Assembly (NCBI RefSeq): GCF_000018405.1
Contig: NC_009943.1
Span: 3,413,001-3,477,000 of the forward strand
Reading direction: 5' to 3'
DNA: 64,000 nt
Source of the DNA: Desulfosudis oleivorans Hxd3
GTDB taxonomy: Bacteria; Desulfobacterota; Desulfobacteria; Desulfobacterales; Desulfosudaceae
Positions 1 through 8,306 of this stretch are shown one piece after another. Each line of letters starts with the position of its first letter. Position 1 is the first letter of the stretch. Both the position numbers and the translations under genes were made by a program. Below the pieces are notes generated by a model. It saw only the letters and a program-made list of their open reading frames with translations. It ran no database searches and was not told where the DNA came from.

Positions 1-595
1 CCATCCTGTCGAACACCGTCAGCATCATTCGGGGCGCGCCGCCCAGCATCTTTTTCAGGGCCTCGGCACCCCGCAGAATGGCATCCATGCCGGCTTTCAA
101 CACATACTGGCGGGTCACGCACAGCAGGTCCGAATCCACACCGCATACAACGATCGTCTTGATCTTGTCGGGTGTGTCAAACAGCGCGACAGGCAACCCG
201 CCGGGCACGCACCGCAAAAACCGGTCGGCAGCCTCCAGCGACGGGGTTTTACCGGCCTGGGCAAAGGCGTCATCCGCCGCGGCACTCGCATCCACCTTGA
301 CGGTTACAGCGGTATACCGCCGGCCGAAATTCCCGGTATAGGCATCCACCGAGGACACCGTACCGCCCAGGGCCGCCGTGGCATAAGCGTCGCTGCCGGC
401 AATGGGTGATACCGCCTGGCCTTGGGCAATGGCGTCTCCTGTATGGACCTGCAACGCCGTCTGATTTTCAAGGGGCGTGTCCACCAGCAGGGTGATAGCG
501 GCGGGTGCCGGTATTTCCTGGGCCGCCAGGGTCGAATCCAGGGGTTCATACATCAATGTAGGCTTTGCCAATCCGAAAAACGGTCTTTTTATCAT
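1..595 (-). CDS. rnfC: Rnf complex subunit RnfC, N-terminal part (cut by window edge)
   Basis: The frame is open from the ATG at 595 to the window edge, giving about 198 residues beginning MIKRPFFGLAKPTL. An RnfC-type barrel-sandwich segment follows (HTGDAIAQGQAVSPIAG, then GGTVSSVDAYTG), and then a Rossmann-like stretch with VVCGVDSDLLCVTRQYVLKA. This matches the N-terminus of RnfC, the membrane-peripheral subunit that passes electrons between NADH and ferredoxin in the ion-pumping Rnf complex. The Fe-S region lies outside the window. The cytochrome c gene ends 63 bp upstream on the same strand, the order seen in Rnf loci of sulfate reducers. The rest of the operon should continue to the left. 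Confidence 0.78.
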   Translation of the reverse strand, partial: MIKRPFFGLAKPTLMYEPLDSTLAAQEIPAPAAITLLVDTPLENQTALQVHTGDAIAQGQAVSPIAGSDAYATAALGGTVSSVDAYTGNFGRRYTAVTVKVDASAAADDAFAQAGKTPSLEAADRFLRCVPGGLPVALFDTPDKIKTIVVCGVDSDLLCVTRQYVLKAGMDAILRGAEALKKMLGGAPRMMLTVFDRM

Positions 596-658
596 CGCCT
601 TACCTTTTTCATCCCATTAACTATTAAATGCCGTGACACCGCCGCGGCAAACGTGTCT

Positions 659-1213
659 CTACTGGGCGTGGCACTCGCCGCAGGCAACGGGTCCCGCCCC
701 ATAATCCTCGTGACATCCGATGCACTGGTCATGCAGGGCGTCCGACGTCTTCTGAAACTTCATGATCATTGCATCCCCGTAATCCGGGTCGTGGCACTCG
801 CTGCAGGAGGCCGGAATATCCTCGCCTTCGGCCAGAGCATGGCAGTCCTTGCAGGTCCAGGCCTCCGGTTCGGTCTCCAGCACCACATGGTGCTCATCAA
901 AAATATAGTCGTCGTAAATCACGGGGTGGCAGGCCGTGCACTCGGAAGGAACGGTCTTGACGTCAGCGGCCCGGTGACATTCGGCGCACGACATGTAATC
1001 GCCCGTTTCACCGTGATGATGACAGGCGGCGCAGTCGTCCACCTGGGCATGCATCTGATGGTCGAACATCACATCCCCCCCCAGGCTTTTGTAAACCTTC
1101 CGAACAGGTTCGTCAGGCTTTTCCGCGGGCACCGCCGCGTAACAGACCACGCCCACAATCAGTAAAATTGCGGCCAGACCGTAAGCAAGTTTTGTCTCCT
1201 TTTGTGATCCCAT
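659..1213 (-). CDS. Seven-heme c-type cytochrome, Rnf-associated
   Basis: 184 residues. An N-terminal hydrophobic segment (about residues 9-27, LAYGLAAILLIVGVVCY) is an uncleaved anchor or signal. The periplasmic part holds seven CxxCH heme sites: CAACH, CAECH, CTACH, CKDCH, CSECH, CIGCH and CGECH. The first is followed by HH, a possible distal ligand as in class III cytochromes. It probably exchanges electrons between the periplasmic cytochrome pool and the Rnf complex, inferred from its place directly upstream of rnfC. A GAGGA Shine-Dalgarno lies just before the ATG at 1213. The partner specificity is inference; the heme count is read directly. Confidence 0.9.
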   Translation of the reverse strand: MGSQKETKLAYGLAAILLIVGVVCYAAVPAEKPDEPVRKVYKSLGGDVMFDHQMHAQVDDCAACHHHGETGDYMSCAECHRAADVKTVPSECTACHPVIYDDYIFDEHHVVLETEPEAWTCKDCHALAEGEDIPASCSECHDPDYGDAMIMKFQKTSDALHDQCIGCHEDYGAGPVACGECHAQ

Positions 1214-1424
1214 CTACATGTCCTCATTCCAGGTTTTAGAAAACGGGTTTGAATTAAAAATTGTAAAAAATATTCTCTAGCACAGTCGATGCGGCCTTTT
1301 CAAGTGTTTTATGTCAAAAATGACCGATATCAGCCGGTTTCCGCAAAAGGCGGAAGAAAAACGAGGAGTACACGTATAACTACTTGAATTTAAAATGAGG
1401 TGCAGAGAAAACGGGTAAGCCCGC

Positions 1425-2069
1425 TCAGAACGGCCAGAGAAAACACTTGAGGGACGCTTCAAGGCTTTTTCGGCACCCGGCATACTGGCGGGCATACAGG
1501 TCGGCCCTGGCCTGGACCTTCCGGGCCACGGCCAGCAGAGAAGGCTTTTTCTGATGGGTGCCCCGGGAAAAACCGCCCTGGCCCTCATGGTAGGCAAGAT
1601 AGAGGCTGTAGGCGTCACTGGCGGCGATACCGCACTTCACCCGGCTCAAGTGACAATACCAGCCGATAAAGTCCACGGCATCGGCAAAATCGTCCCGGTC
1701 GGCCCCGGCGTTGCCCGTGGCCCTTTGATAGGCGTCCCATGTGGCGTCCAGTGCCTGGGCATACCCGTAGGCGGAGGAGGGGCGCGGGCCGGGCAGAAGA
1801 CAAAGGCAGGTGGTGCGGGGCGGCCTGGCCTTGGGCTGAAAGCGGGACTCCTGGTGCATAATGGCCATCAGTACCGGTATGGGAATGCCCCATCGCCGGG
1901 AGGCGGCGTGGGCCGGCTTGAACCAGTCGTCCTTCTCTTTAAAAATACGGCAGACATTGTCCCGGGAGGAGAGCGGTTGGAAGCCGGCACAGCCGAAAAC
2001 CGACATGCCGGCACACAGACAAACGATTCCCAAAAGCACGGGTTTTATATAGGACTCGGCTTTTGTCAT
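1425..2069 (-). CDS. Lytic transglycosylase (SLT domain) lipoprotein
   Basis: 214 residues from the ATG at 2069. The N-terminus is a lipoprotein signal ending SVFGCA, with the modified Cys about residue 26. The SLT fold follows: catalytic Glu in MAIMHQESRF, then SAYGYAQALDATW (the usual GLMQ-type motif) and YLAYHEGQGGF (the AYNAG-type motif). It should cleave peptidoglycan between MurNAc and GlcNAc at the inner face of the outer membrane. An in-frame ATG at 2120 would add 17 residues before the signal and is less likely. Neither start has a strong ribosome site. It stands alone between the PxxKW gene and the cytochrome gene. Confidence 0.85.
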   Translation of the reverse strand: MTKAESYIKPVLLGIVCLCAGMSVFGCAGFQPLSSRDNVCRIFKEKDDWFKPAHAASRRWGIPIPVLMAIMHQESRFQPKARPPRTTCLCLLPGPRPSSAYGYAQALDATWDAYQRATGNAGADRDDFADAVDFIGWYCHLSRVKCGIAASDAYSLYLAYHEGQGGFSRGTHQKKPSLLAVARKVQARADLYARQYAGCRKSLEASLKCFLWPF

Positions 2070-2164
2070 GGTGTCGCTGCCGGCCCGCTCAGAAAGGTTT
2101 TCTTCCGGCAGGCAGACCATTAAGATTTACAGGCAGTTGTTTTCGTAAAGACAACGGCTGTTTT

Positions 2165-2214
2165 AAAAAAATCGGGCGGCGGGCATGACGGGGAAAGACA
2201 TGCTCGCCGCCGGA
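2165..2214 (-). terminator. Rho-independent terminator of the PxxKW gene
   Basis: On the minus strand a GC-rich stem (CGGCGGC...AGCATG pairing with CATG...CGCCGCC) with a loop of about 11 bases is followed directly by seven T. It lies about 50 bp past the stop of the cysteine-rich gene. Confidence 0.8.
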
Positions 2215-2264
2215 ATCAACAGAAATCCGCAACCAGGGGCCTGGAAAACGGTACCGTAGCCCGT

Positions 2265-2540
2265 CTATTTGGAACCGCGCTTGGACGCCTTGAGCGGGTT
2301 TACTTTCGACTTGGTCGCTGCGGCATCCACCACATGGGTGGCCAGGTTGCACCGGCCCCGCTTCCATTTGGCCGCGGGGTCAGGGGTGGCTGTACAGTAC
2401 AGACCTGTGGGAAACTCGGCAATGCGTTTACAGCCCGAACAGGCTTCCACAACAGGCTTGCACACCCCTCCGATAAAGGAGCAGCCCGCCGCCGTCATAA
2501 AGGGACATTCGACATTCTCTTTTACAGTTACGCACAACAT
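2265..2540 (-). CDS. PxxKW-type cysteine-rich small protein
   Basis: 91 residues from the ATG at 2540, chosen because GGAGG lies 11 bases upstream; a longer reading to 2624 lacks a ribosome site. Eight cysteines fall at about residues 3, 12, 20, 27, 34, 37, 49 and 64, with CSGC as the only tight pair, and PAAKW at 55-59. The tail is lysine-rich. This pattern fits the small PxxKW cysteine-rich family of deltaproteobacteria, whose function is unknown to me. The cysteines suggest a metal or Fe-S site. It is transcribed divergently from the selenoprotein gene at 2758. Confidence 0.75.
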   Translation of the reverse strand: MLCVTVKENVECPFMTAAGCSFIGGVCKPVVEACSGCKRIAEFPTGLYCTATPDPAAKWKRGRCNLATHVVDAAATKSKVNPLKASKRGSK

Positions 2541-2611
2541 GATGACAACACCTCCATGAAACAGACCGCCCTGCCAGTACATGGACAGGGCATAAAAAAT
2601 TAAAGTTCTAT

Positions 2612-2640
2612 TTTTTAAATCCATTCGAAGGGCAAGTCAA
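2612..2640 (-). promoter_or_regulatory. Probable sigma-70 promoter of the PxxKW gene
   Basis: TTGACT at 2640-2635 and TAAAAA at 2617-2612 on the minus strand, separated by 17 bases. The distance to the ATG is about 70 bases. Confidence 0.4.
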
Positions 2641-2757
2641 GGCTTTTTTGGCTTTTTGTGTTTTGCTGCGCCTGGATTTCTCCCGGAAAACCTGATAGAG
2701 TGTCCGGATCATAACGGCCCGCATGTCGTGACACCGTTCCCCCTTCAGGAGGCAGCA

Positions 2758-2979
2758 ATGGACCGCACAGTGATCATTTATGGCAAGCACACATGACCCT
2801 TCACCCGGTTGGCCCGTGAGGCCTATGCCGCGTCCGGACGGACAGTGGACTATCGCGATGTGGCGCAGGGATCGCCCGACACCCTTGACGCCATGCTGAC
2901 CCTTTCCGGTGGCAACCGGAAAATACCGGTGATCGTGGATGAAGGCCGGGTGATCATCGGCTTTCAGGGACGGGGCTGA
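2758..2979 (+). CDS. Glutaredoxin-like selenoprotein, UGA read as Sec at codon 13
   Basis: A perfect AGGAGG (2747-2752) precedes the ATG at 2758. Reading through a single in-frame TGA at 2794-2796 gives 73 residues. The start is MDRTVIIYGKHT, then U, then PFTRLAREAYAASG. Later come TLDAMLTLSGGNRKIPVIV (the conserved TVP-type cis-proline loop) and GRVIIGFQG (the GGxxI-GF motif). UGA falls exactly at the first Cys of the glutaredoxin CPYC site, so the active site is UPFT, one-redox-residue type. All family motifs continue in frame after the TGA and the ORF ends normally at TGA 2977. Small glutaredoxin-like selenoproteins are known from sulfate-reducing deltaproteobacteria. A nonsense-mutated gene is the alternative, but nothing else is decayed. 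Confidence 0.82.
2797..2830 (+). promoter_or_regulatory. Candidate bacterial SECIS hairpin
   Basis: Downstream of UGA 2794-2796, GGCC (2811-2814) can pair with GGCC (2820-2823) around a CGUGA loop. The loop starts 19 bases after UGA and has G in its second position. Three further pairs are possible outside an internal loop. The stem is short, so this is only a candidate. Confidence 0.4.
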
Positions 2980-3046
2980 AAGGCCTAGTCACAACCGGCC
3001 GGCGGCCGGATTCCAACAACCCCACCAGAACAGGAAAAAAACAACA

Positions 3047-3697
3047 ATGAGCAGACAGTTTCTCCTTGATGAGTTCAAGCTGGAAGAGTCCTGGCGTCTT
3101 TTTAAAATCATGGGCGAATTTGTCGAAGGCATCGACGAGCTTCACAACATCGGCCCGGCGGTGAGCATCTTCGGATCGGCCCGGCTGCACCCCGATTCGC
3201 CGGTTTATCAAAAAGCTGAAAAAGTTGCTGGTCTGTTTGCCGAAAACGGTTTTGCCGTGATTACCGGCGGCGGCGGGGGCATCATGGAAGCGGCTAACAA
3301 AGGGGCCTCGGCAAAGGGAGGCAAATCGGTGGGATTGAACATCGACCTGCCCTTTGAGCAGAAGCCCAATGATTATGCCAATATCAAACTCCAATTCCAC
3401 TATTTTTTCATTCGCAAGGTCATGTTCGTCAAGTATGCCCAGGCCTACATCATCATGCCCGGCGGATTCGGCACAATGGATGAGCTGTTCGAGGCGGTCA
3501 CCCTGGCCCAGACCCAGCGCATTCGGCCCCTGCCCATCATTTTGATGGGGTCGGACTACTGGTCGGGCCTGGTGGAGTGGGTACGGGCCACCCTGCTGGC
3601 CGATGGCGCAATTTCTGCGGAAGACATGGATTTTCTTCAGATTATCGACGAACCGGAAGCAGTGGTCAAGGCCGTCAAAAAGCTGGTAATTCTGTAG
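3047..3697 (+). CDS. LOG family (TIGR00730-type) nucleotide-binding protein
   Basis: 216 residues. Rossmann-like protein of the family once called lysine decarboxylase. AVSIFGSARL (about 38-47) is the first strand and turn, GFAVITGGGGGIMEAANKGA the glycine-rich loop, and MPGGFGTMDELFEA the signature PGGxGTxxE motif. Characterised relatives are cytokinin riboside 5'-monophosphate phosphoribohydrolases or pyrimidine/purine nucleotide 5'-monophosphate nucleosidases. The substrate here is not predictable. An AGGA lies about 12 bases before the ATG. It follows the selenoprotein gene by 67 bp on the same strand, so co-transcription is possible. Confidence 0.88.
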   Translation: MSRQFLLDEFKLEESWRLFKIMGEFVEGIDELHNIGPAVSIFGSARLHPDSPVYQKAEKVAGLFAENGFAVITGGGGGIMEAANKGASAKGGKSVGLNIDLPFEQKPNDYANIKLQFHYFFIRKVMFVKYAQAYIIMPGGFGTMDELFEAVTLAQTQRIRPLPIILMGSDYWSGLVEWVRATLLADGAISAEDMDFLQIIDEPEAVVKAVKKLVIL

Positions 3698-3704
3698 GCT
3701 AAAT

Positions 3705-4355
3705 CATTGGTGTTCAAAACCGTTCCCAAAAGAACGTTTAGGCTTTACAACTATTTGAATTTACAAATTCCGGGAATGGGGCATCAATGGCAGGCCCCGC
3801 CCATTGCAGCGCAGCCGAACGCAAATGCTTTTTTCGGGAAAAAGCGGGCAGGCTGTTTGAGCACCGCGAAGCGGGCGAGTTCCTGCCCTGGATGTTTCAC
3901 GAGCTGATTTGGCCGCAGATGCAAGGCGCGGCATGCGACGCTGTAGCCGGTCTACTGCGAGCATGCCGCAACACAGCAGATGCGGCCAAGGCGGCTCGCC
4001 CGAAGGGGGAATTTTTTCGACAGAAAAATAACAGATTCCCTTAAAATCAACTTTTTGTTGTCGAAAAAATTCATGAAATATTCAGGTGCCCGCGCCGAAC
4101 AAAGCGTTTGCGCAAGGGAAGCCACGCCTGTGGCGTGGCGAGCCAGAGGCCAAGCTGTCACGCCTGCGGCGTGATTCTTTTGGTACTTTTCTTGCCGCCA
4201 AGAAAAATACACGGATAAGCAGGATAAGAGAGATATCCTTTAAGAGCACTGCCGTAAAGACAATTCGATTTCGATCCCGATCCCGATAGCAATTCGATTT
4301 GGATAAACAACCGGGAATCTGTCCTGCCACAATTAAAACCGTTTTGGGACAACAA
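3705..4355 (+). repeat. Repeat family A, copy A1, interrupted by a family B element
   Basis: This stretch matches the copies at 37739-38210 and 59965-60491. It begins with a version of GGTGTCCAAAA and ends with a version of TTTTGGGACAATAAT, which are inverted to each other. Inside are a long GC-rich palindromic tract and a strong hairpin (4177-4210; TGGTACTTTTCTTG with its complement), then an ATCG-rich hexamer tract (4261-4300). The A sequence breaks at 3887 and resumes at 4087. No gene is recognisable here. Confidence 0.85.
3887..4086 (+). mobile_element. Family B MITE-like element, copy B1 (short variant), inserted in A1
   Basis: About 200 bp with inverted ends CCTGGATGTTTCACG and CCTGAATATTTCATG. 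The conserved core GATGCGGCCAAGGCGGCTCG is followed by a CGCCCGAAGGG hairpin, as in the full copies. TGCCC flanks both sides (3884-3888 and 4087-4091), while intact A copies have a single TGCCC. That indicates insertion with duplication of the target. Confidence 0.8.
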
Positions 4356-4360
4356 TGAGC

Positions 4361-4387
4361 CTAAATATTTCATGAAATGTCCGGGCT
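4361..4387. repeat. Solo family B end palindrome
   Basis: AATATTTCATGAAATGTCCG is nearly palindromic and equals two family B ends joined back to back. It lies about 27 bp beyond the msbA stop. It may be a collapsed element. Confidence 0.6.
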
Positions 4388-4412
4388 CGCCGGGAAAGGG
4401 ACGCCTTCCCGG

Positions 4413-6170
4413 CTACTCTTCCTGAAGCCCGCCGTTGCTGAGTTGCATCTGGCAGAGCCGGGCATAATCCCCTTTTCGGGCCAGCAACTCCTCGTGCTTT
4501 CCCTGCTCGGTGATCCGGCCGTCCGACAGCACCACGATCCGGTCCGCATGGTGGACCGTGGAGAGCCGGTGAGCAATCACAAAGGTGGTGCGGCCCTTCA
4601 TCAGGTTGGCCAGAGCCTTCTGCACCACTGCCTCGGATTCACTGTCCAGGGCCGAAGTGGCCTCATCCAAAATCAGGACCGGCGCGTCCTTGAGCAGGGC
4701 CCGGGCAATGCAGAGCCGTTGCTTTTGCCCACCTGAAAGACGCGCTCCCAGCTCGCCGATCATGGTATCAAACCCCTTGGGAAACCCCACGACAAAGTCA
4801 TACGCATAGGCGTCTTTTGCCGCCTGAAGGATATCCGCCTCCGATGCATCCTGATTACCGTAAGCGATGTTGTTGCGCACGGTGTCGTTGAACAGGATGG
4901 GCTCCTGGGTGACAATGGCGATCTGCTCCCGCAGCGAGGCGATGGATGCCTTGCGGATGTCCGTGCCATCGATAAGAATGCGACCGGAGGCCACATCATA
5001 AAACCGGGGAATCAGGTTGACAAGGGTGGTTTTGCCGCCGCCGCTGGCGCCCACCAGGGCCACCACTTCGCCCGGCGCCACCGTCAGGTTGATGTCGGTA
5101 AGTACCGGCCCGCCGGTGTCGTAGACAAACGAGACCTTCTCAAACGCCACTGTGTGGGGGGCCCGTTGTATCGTCACCGGGTCCGGCGCTTCAACGATAT
5201 CGGACCGGGTTTCTAAAATATCGTAGACCCGGTCCACGGCGGCCAGCCCCTGCTGAAGCAGGGCATTTAAACCGGAAATCTTTTTCACCGGGTCGTACAT
5301 CAGCATCACCGCCGCCAGAAACGACAGAAAGGTACCGGTGGTATAGACCCCGCTGATGACCCGGGAGCCGCCCAGCCAGATGACAAAGGCGATGCCCGCC
5401 CCGGCCACGAACTCCATGAGCGGAGACGACAGTGCCCGCACCATGATGCTTTTCATCTCAATCACAAAAAGCGACCGGGACTTTTCATAAAACCGGGCCT
5501 CTTCGTAGGCCTCCATGCCAAAGGCCTTGACGATCTTGTTGCCGGAAAAGGTCTCGTGCAGAAAAGCGTTCATGTCGGCGATGGTCTCCTGGCTCCGGGT
5601 GGAGACCCGCCGCACCTTCCGGCCGATGGCCACCACCGGGTAGAAGGCCACCGGCAGGACGATGAAGGCCACCAGGGCCAGCTCCCATATCTGGTAGAAG
5701 ATCAGCCCCAGCAGGAAAAAAACCGTGCAGAAGTCGCGTACCATGGAGGTGACGGCATTGGAGACAACGATCTTGATGAGATTCACATCATTGGTGATGC
5801 GGGACATCAGGACCCCGGTGCGCTCCTTGTGAAAAAAGGCCAGAGGGAGCTGACATATCCGGGCATAAAGATTGTCCCGAAAATTTTTGATGATGCCCTC
5901 GGCCACCCGGCCCATGAAAAACTCCTGGCCGTACATGCCCGTGCCCCGCAGCAGGGAGACAATCACCACCGCCAGCGGAATCAGCCGAAGCATTTGGGCG
6001 TCCTTGGTGATAAAAATCTGATCAATGGCCGGCTTGATGAGATAGGCAAGGGCCGCGGTGGTAGCCGATGTCAGCAGCATGCAGGCCACGGCCAGGTAAA
6101 GCCGGAAACGGTTTCCCTTGATGTATCCCAGCAGGCTGCGGTGTCGTGGTTTTAATCGAAAAATCGCCAT
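4413..6170 (-). CDS. msbA: Lipid A/lipid flippase, MsbA-type ABC transporter
   Basis: 585 residues, a full-length half-transporter. Six membrane helices (about 25-300) precede the ATPase: Walker A GASGGGKTTL, Q-loop VTQEP, signature LSGGQKQR, Walker B VLILDEATSALD and the switch His in AHRLST. It should flip lipid A-core across the inner membrane as a homodimer. The start ATG overlaps the lpxB stop in a TGATG junction, so translation is likely coupled. It is the last gene of the envelope operon. Assignment as MsbA rather than a generic lipid exporter rests on the lpxB context. Confidence 0.9.
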   Translation of the reverse strand: MAIFRLKPRHRSLLGYIKGNRFRLYLAVACMLLTSATTAALAYLIKPAIDQIFITKDAQMLRLIPLAVVIVSLLRGTGMYGQEFFMGRVAEGIIKNFRDNLYARICQLPLAFFHKERTGVLMSRITNDVNLIKIVVSNAVTSMVRDFCTVFFLLGLIFYQIWELALVAFIVLPVAFYPVVAIGRKVRRVSTRSQETIADMNAFLHETFSGNKIVKAFGMEAYEEARFYEKSRSLFVIEMKSIMVRALSSPLMEFVAGAGIAFVIWLGGSRVISGVYTTGTFLSFLAAVMLMYDPVKKISGLNALLQQGLAAVDRVYDILETRSDIVEAPDPVTIQRAPHTVAFEKVSFVYDTGGPVLTDINLTVAPGEVVALVGASGGGKTTLVNLIPRFYDVASGRILIDGTDIRKASIASLREQIAIVTQEPILFNDTVRNNIAYGNQDASEADILQAAKDAYAYDFVVGFPKGFDTMIGELGARLSGGQKQRLCIARALLKDAPVLILDEATSALDSESEAVVQKALANLMKGRTTFVIAHRLSTVHHADRIVVLSDGRITEQGKHEELLARKGDYARLCQMQLSNGGLQEE

Positions 6171-7339
6171 CAGGTTACCCCTTCATTCAGCAGCCGGGCC
6201 GCGATTCCGGCGGCCCGGGCAGATGCCCCGGGACCGCCCAGGCGCTTCCGAACTTCGGCAAGCTCCTTTCGAACGGTCTCCAGTTCCTGGGGATCAGAAA
6301 TCATCGACATGATGCGCGCGGCAATATGCTCCGCCGACGCATCTTTCTGAATCAGCTCCGGCACAACCGCTTTTCCGGCGATCAGGTTCACCAGGCTGAT
6401 GTGCTCCAGCCGGATCAATGCCTTTGCCAGCCAGTAACTGAGAAACGACACCTTGTAAATCACCACCATGGGAACGCCGTACAGGGCCGTTTCAAGGGAC
6501 ACGGTGCCGGACACCGCCACAACGCAGGTGCTCCTCTTCAACACCTGGGTCACGTCACCGGGAACAATGGTAAAAGGAACGGTGCCGATATACTTTTCCG
6601 TGATTGAAGCCATGCTTTCCACCGGAATCGAGTGCGCGCAGGAGACCATGAAAGTGACATGGGGATGGCGACGGCTGATCCGGGCCCCGGCTTCCATCAT
6701 TACAGGCAGGTGTCGTGCCACCTCGCTGCCCCTGGAACCGGGCAGCAGGCCCACCACTGTCCGCCCTTCTGTTCTCTCGTATAACGGCGCCGGACCGTAT
6801 CCGGCGTCCAGCAGGGGATGGCCCACAAAGGTCACGGGGACATCGTGGGCCTTAAAAAAATCGGCCTCAAAGGGAAGAATCACCGCCGTGTGATCCACCC
6901 GTTTTCGAATGGTGCGCACCCTGCCTTTTCGCCAGGCCCATACCTGGGGAGAAATATAGTAAAAAACGGGAATGCCGTGCTTTTTGGCCGTTGCGGCCAT
7001 TCTCAGGTTAAAATCGGGAAAATCGATAAGCACCAGCAGATCGGGAATGCGGGAGGCCAGCATCCTTTTGGCCGTTTTCATGCCGCTTAGGATATCCGGC
7101 ATGCGGGCAATCACCTCGGTGATTCCCACCACCGAAAGCCGCTCCGCCTCCACCAGAATCTTGGCGCCGGCCCGGCGCATGGCCGCCCCTCCAATGCCGC
7201 AGAAAAAAAGAGGGTCCTTAATCTGTTCGCGCATGTTTCGGATCAGGTTGGCGCCGTGCAGGTCGCCGGAGGCCTCGCCGGCAATGATCATCACGCACCG
7301 GCCCACTGGCACCCTGTTCGGCAAAGCATGCTTATCCAA
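6170..7339 (-). CDS. lpxB: Lipid-A-disaccharide synthase
   Basis: 389 residues if it starts at the TTG at 7339. That codon has AGGAG six bases upstream and overlaps the stop of the preceding gene. Alternatives are GTG 7312 and ATG 7291. GT19 family: MIIAGEASGDLHGA at the N-terminus, YYISPQVWAWRKGR in the middle and LLPGSRGSEV before the nucleotide-binding half. It condenses UDP-diacylglucosamine with lipid X to form the lipid A disaccharide at the inner membrane. It lies between the Gfo/Idh oxidoreductase and msbA. Confidence 0.92.
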   Translation of the reverse strand: MDKHALPNRVPVGRCVMIIAGEASGDLHGANLIRNMREQIKDPLFFCGIGGAAMRRAGAKILVEAERLSVVGITEVIARMPDILSGMKTAKRMLASRIPDLLVLIDFPDFNLRMAATAKKHGIPVFYYISPQVWAWRKGRVRTIRKRVDHTAVILPFEADFFKAHDVPVTFVGHPLLDAGYGPAPLYERTEGRTVVGLLPGSRGSEVARHLPVMMEAGARISRRHPHVTFMVSCAHSIPVESMASITEKYIGTVPFTIVPGDVTQVLKRSTCVVAVSGTVSLETALYGVPMVVIYKVSFLSYWLAKALIRLEHISLVNLIAGKAVVPELIQKDASAEHIAARIMSMISDPQELETVRKELAEVRKRLGGPGASARAAGIAARLLNEGVT

Positions 7340-8288
7340 TCCGGTCTCCTGTGCGCTGAATCTGGTCCGCCACATTCAGGGCCACCCGCAGGGCCTCCCG
7401 ACCCACCCGGCCGGACACCTCCGGGGTCTCCCGGCGCCGAACGCTTTTTACAAAGGCCCGAACCTCCTGCTCCAGTGCGTCCCATTTCATAAACGAAAGG
7501 TTTTTTACGGTCAGGCCGGGAATGAAGCTCGACGCGTCGCCGTCTCCGCTTTTATCAACAATAGTGATGTCGCTGTTGGCAAAATCGATGGCGATATAGG
7601 CCTCTTTCTGAAACATGCGCAGTTTGCGTTCGTTACGGGTGGAGATGCGGCTGGCCGTTACGTTGGCCACGCACCCGTTTGCAAATTCCAGGCGGGCATT
7701 GGCGATATCCACGGAATCAGAAATCACGGCCATGCCGGCGGCTCGAATGTCGGTCACCTCGGAACTCACGAAGTTTAAAATAATGTCAATATCGTGAATC
7801 ATTAAATCCAGCACCACGCTCACGTCAGTGCCACGGGGCTTGTAAATGCTCAACCGGTGGGACTCGATAAACAGGGGCTTTTTGACGATTCCCTTCAGGG
7901 GCGCCACCGCCGGGTTAAACCGTTCCAGGTGCCCCACCTGAAAAACAGCCCCGGTGGATTCGGCCATCTCCACCAGGCGGTCCGCCTCGTCCAGGGTCTC
8001 GGTCATGGGCTTTTCCAGCAGAATATCCACACCCTGTTCCAGAAAGGCCCGTGCCACCTCAAAATGATACCGGGTGGGCACCACGATGCTCACCGCGTCC
8101 ACACGGCCGAAGAGATCGCGAAAATCGGTGCGGGCCGTGGTGTTCAATTTTCCGGCCACCGCTTCAGCAGCGGCCCGGTCGATATCCACCACGCCCACCA
8201 GGTTCACATCCTCTATGGCGGCATACTTTTCCGCGTGGAATTTTCCCAGATACCCGGTTCCCACCACACCGACACGCAGTTTTTCCAT
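7332..8288 (-). CDS. Gfo/Idh/MocA family oxidoreductase in the lipid A operon
   Basis: 318 residues. N-terminal NAD(P)-binding fold with GVVGTGYLGKFHAEKY, then LLEKPMTETLDEADRL (the EKP catalytic-lysine motif) and a C-terminal Gfo/Idh alpha/beta domain. Its place between lpxI and lpxB suggests a sugar-nucleotide substrate. GnnA, which oxidises UDP-GlcNAc at C3 before transamination to make amide-linked lipid A, belongs to this superfamily and clusters with lpxA in other bacteria. No GnnB-like aminotransferase is in the window, so that role stays a hypothesis. The stop overlaps the lpxB start. Confidence 0.85.
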   Translation of the reverse strand: MEKLRVGVVGTGYLGKFHAEKYAAIEDVNLVGVVDIDRAAAEAVAGKLNTTARTDFRDLFGRVDAVSIVVPTRYHFEVARAFLEQGVDILLEKPMTETLDEADRLVEMAESTGAVFQVGHLERFNPAVAPLKGIVKKPLFIESHRLSIYKPRGTDVSVVLDLMIHDIDIILNFVSSEVTDIRAAGMAVISDSVDIANARLEFANGCVANVTASRISTRNERKLRMFQKEAYIAIDFANSDITIVDKSGDGDASSFIPGLTVKNLSFMKWDALEQEVRAFVKSVRRRETPEVSGRVGREALRVALNVADQIQRTGDRIG

Positions 8289-8306
8289 CTTCCGCCTTAC
8301 CCTTTA

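Noticed and set aside
422-1165. 247-codon plus-strand frame over rnfC and the cytochrome gene
   Set aside because: The minus strand has seven CxxCH motifs and RnfC motifs; this frame has none.
3952-4330. Short frames within repeat A/B sequence
   Set aside because: They read through palindromes and recur with each repeat copy; no ribosome site.
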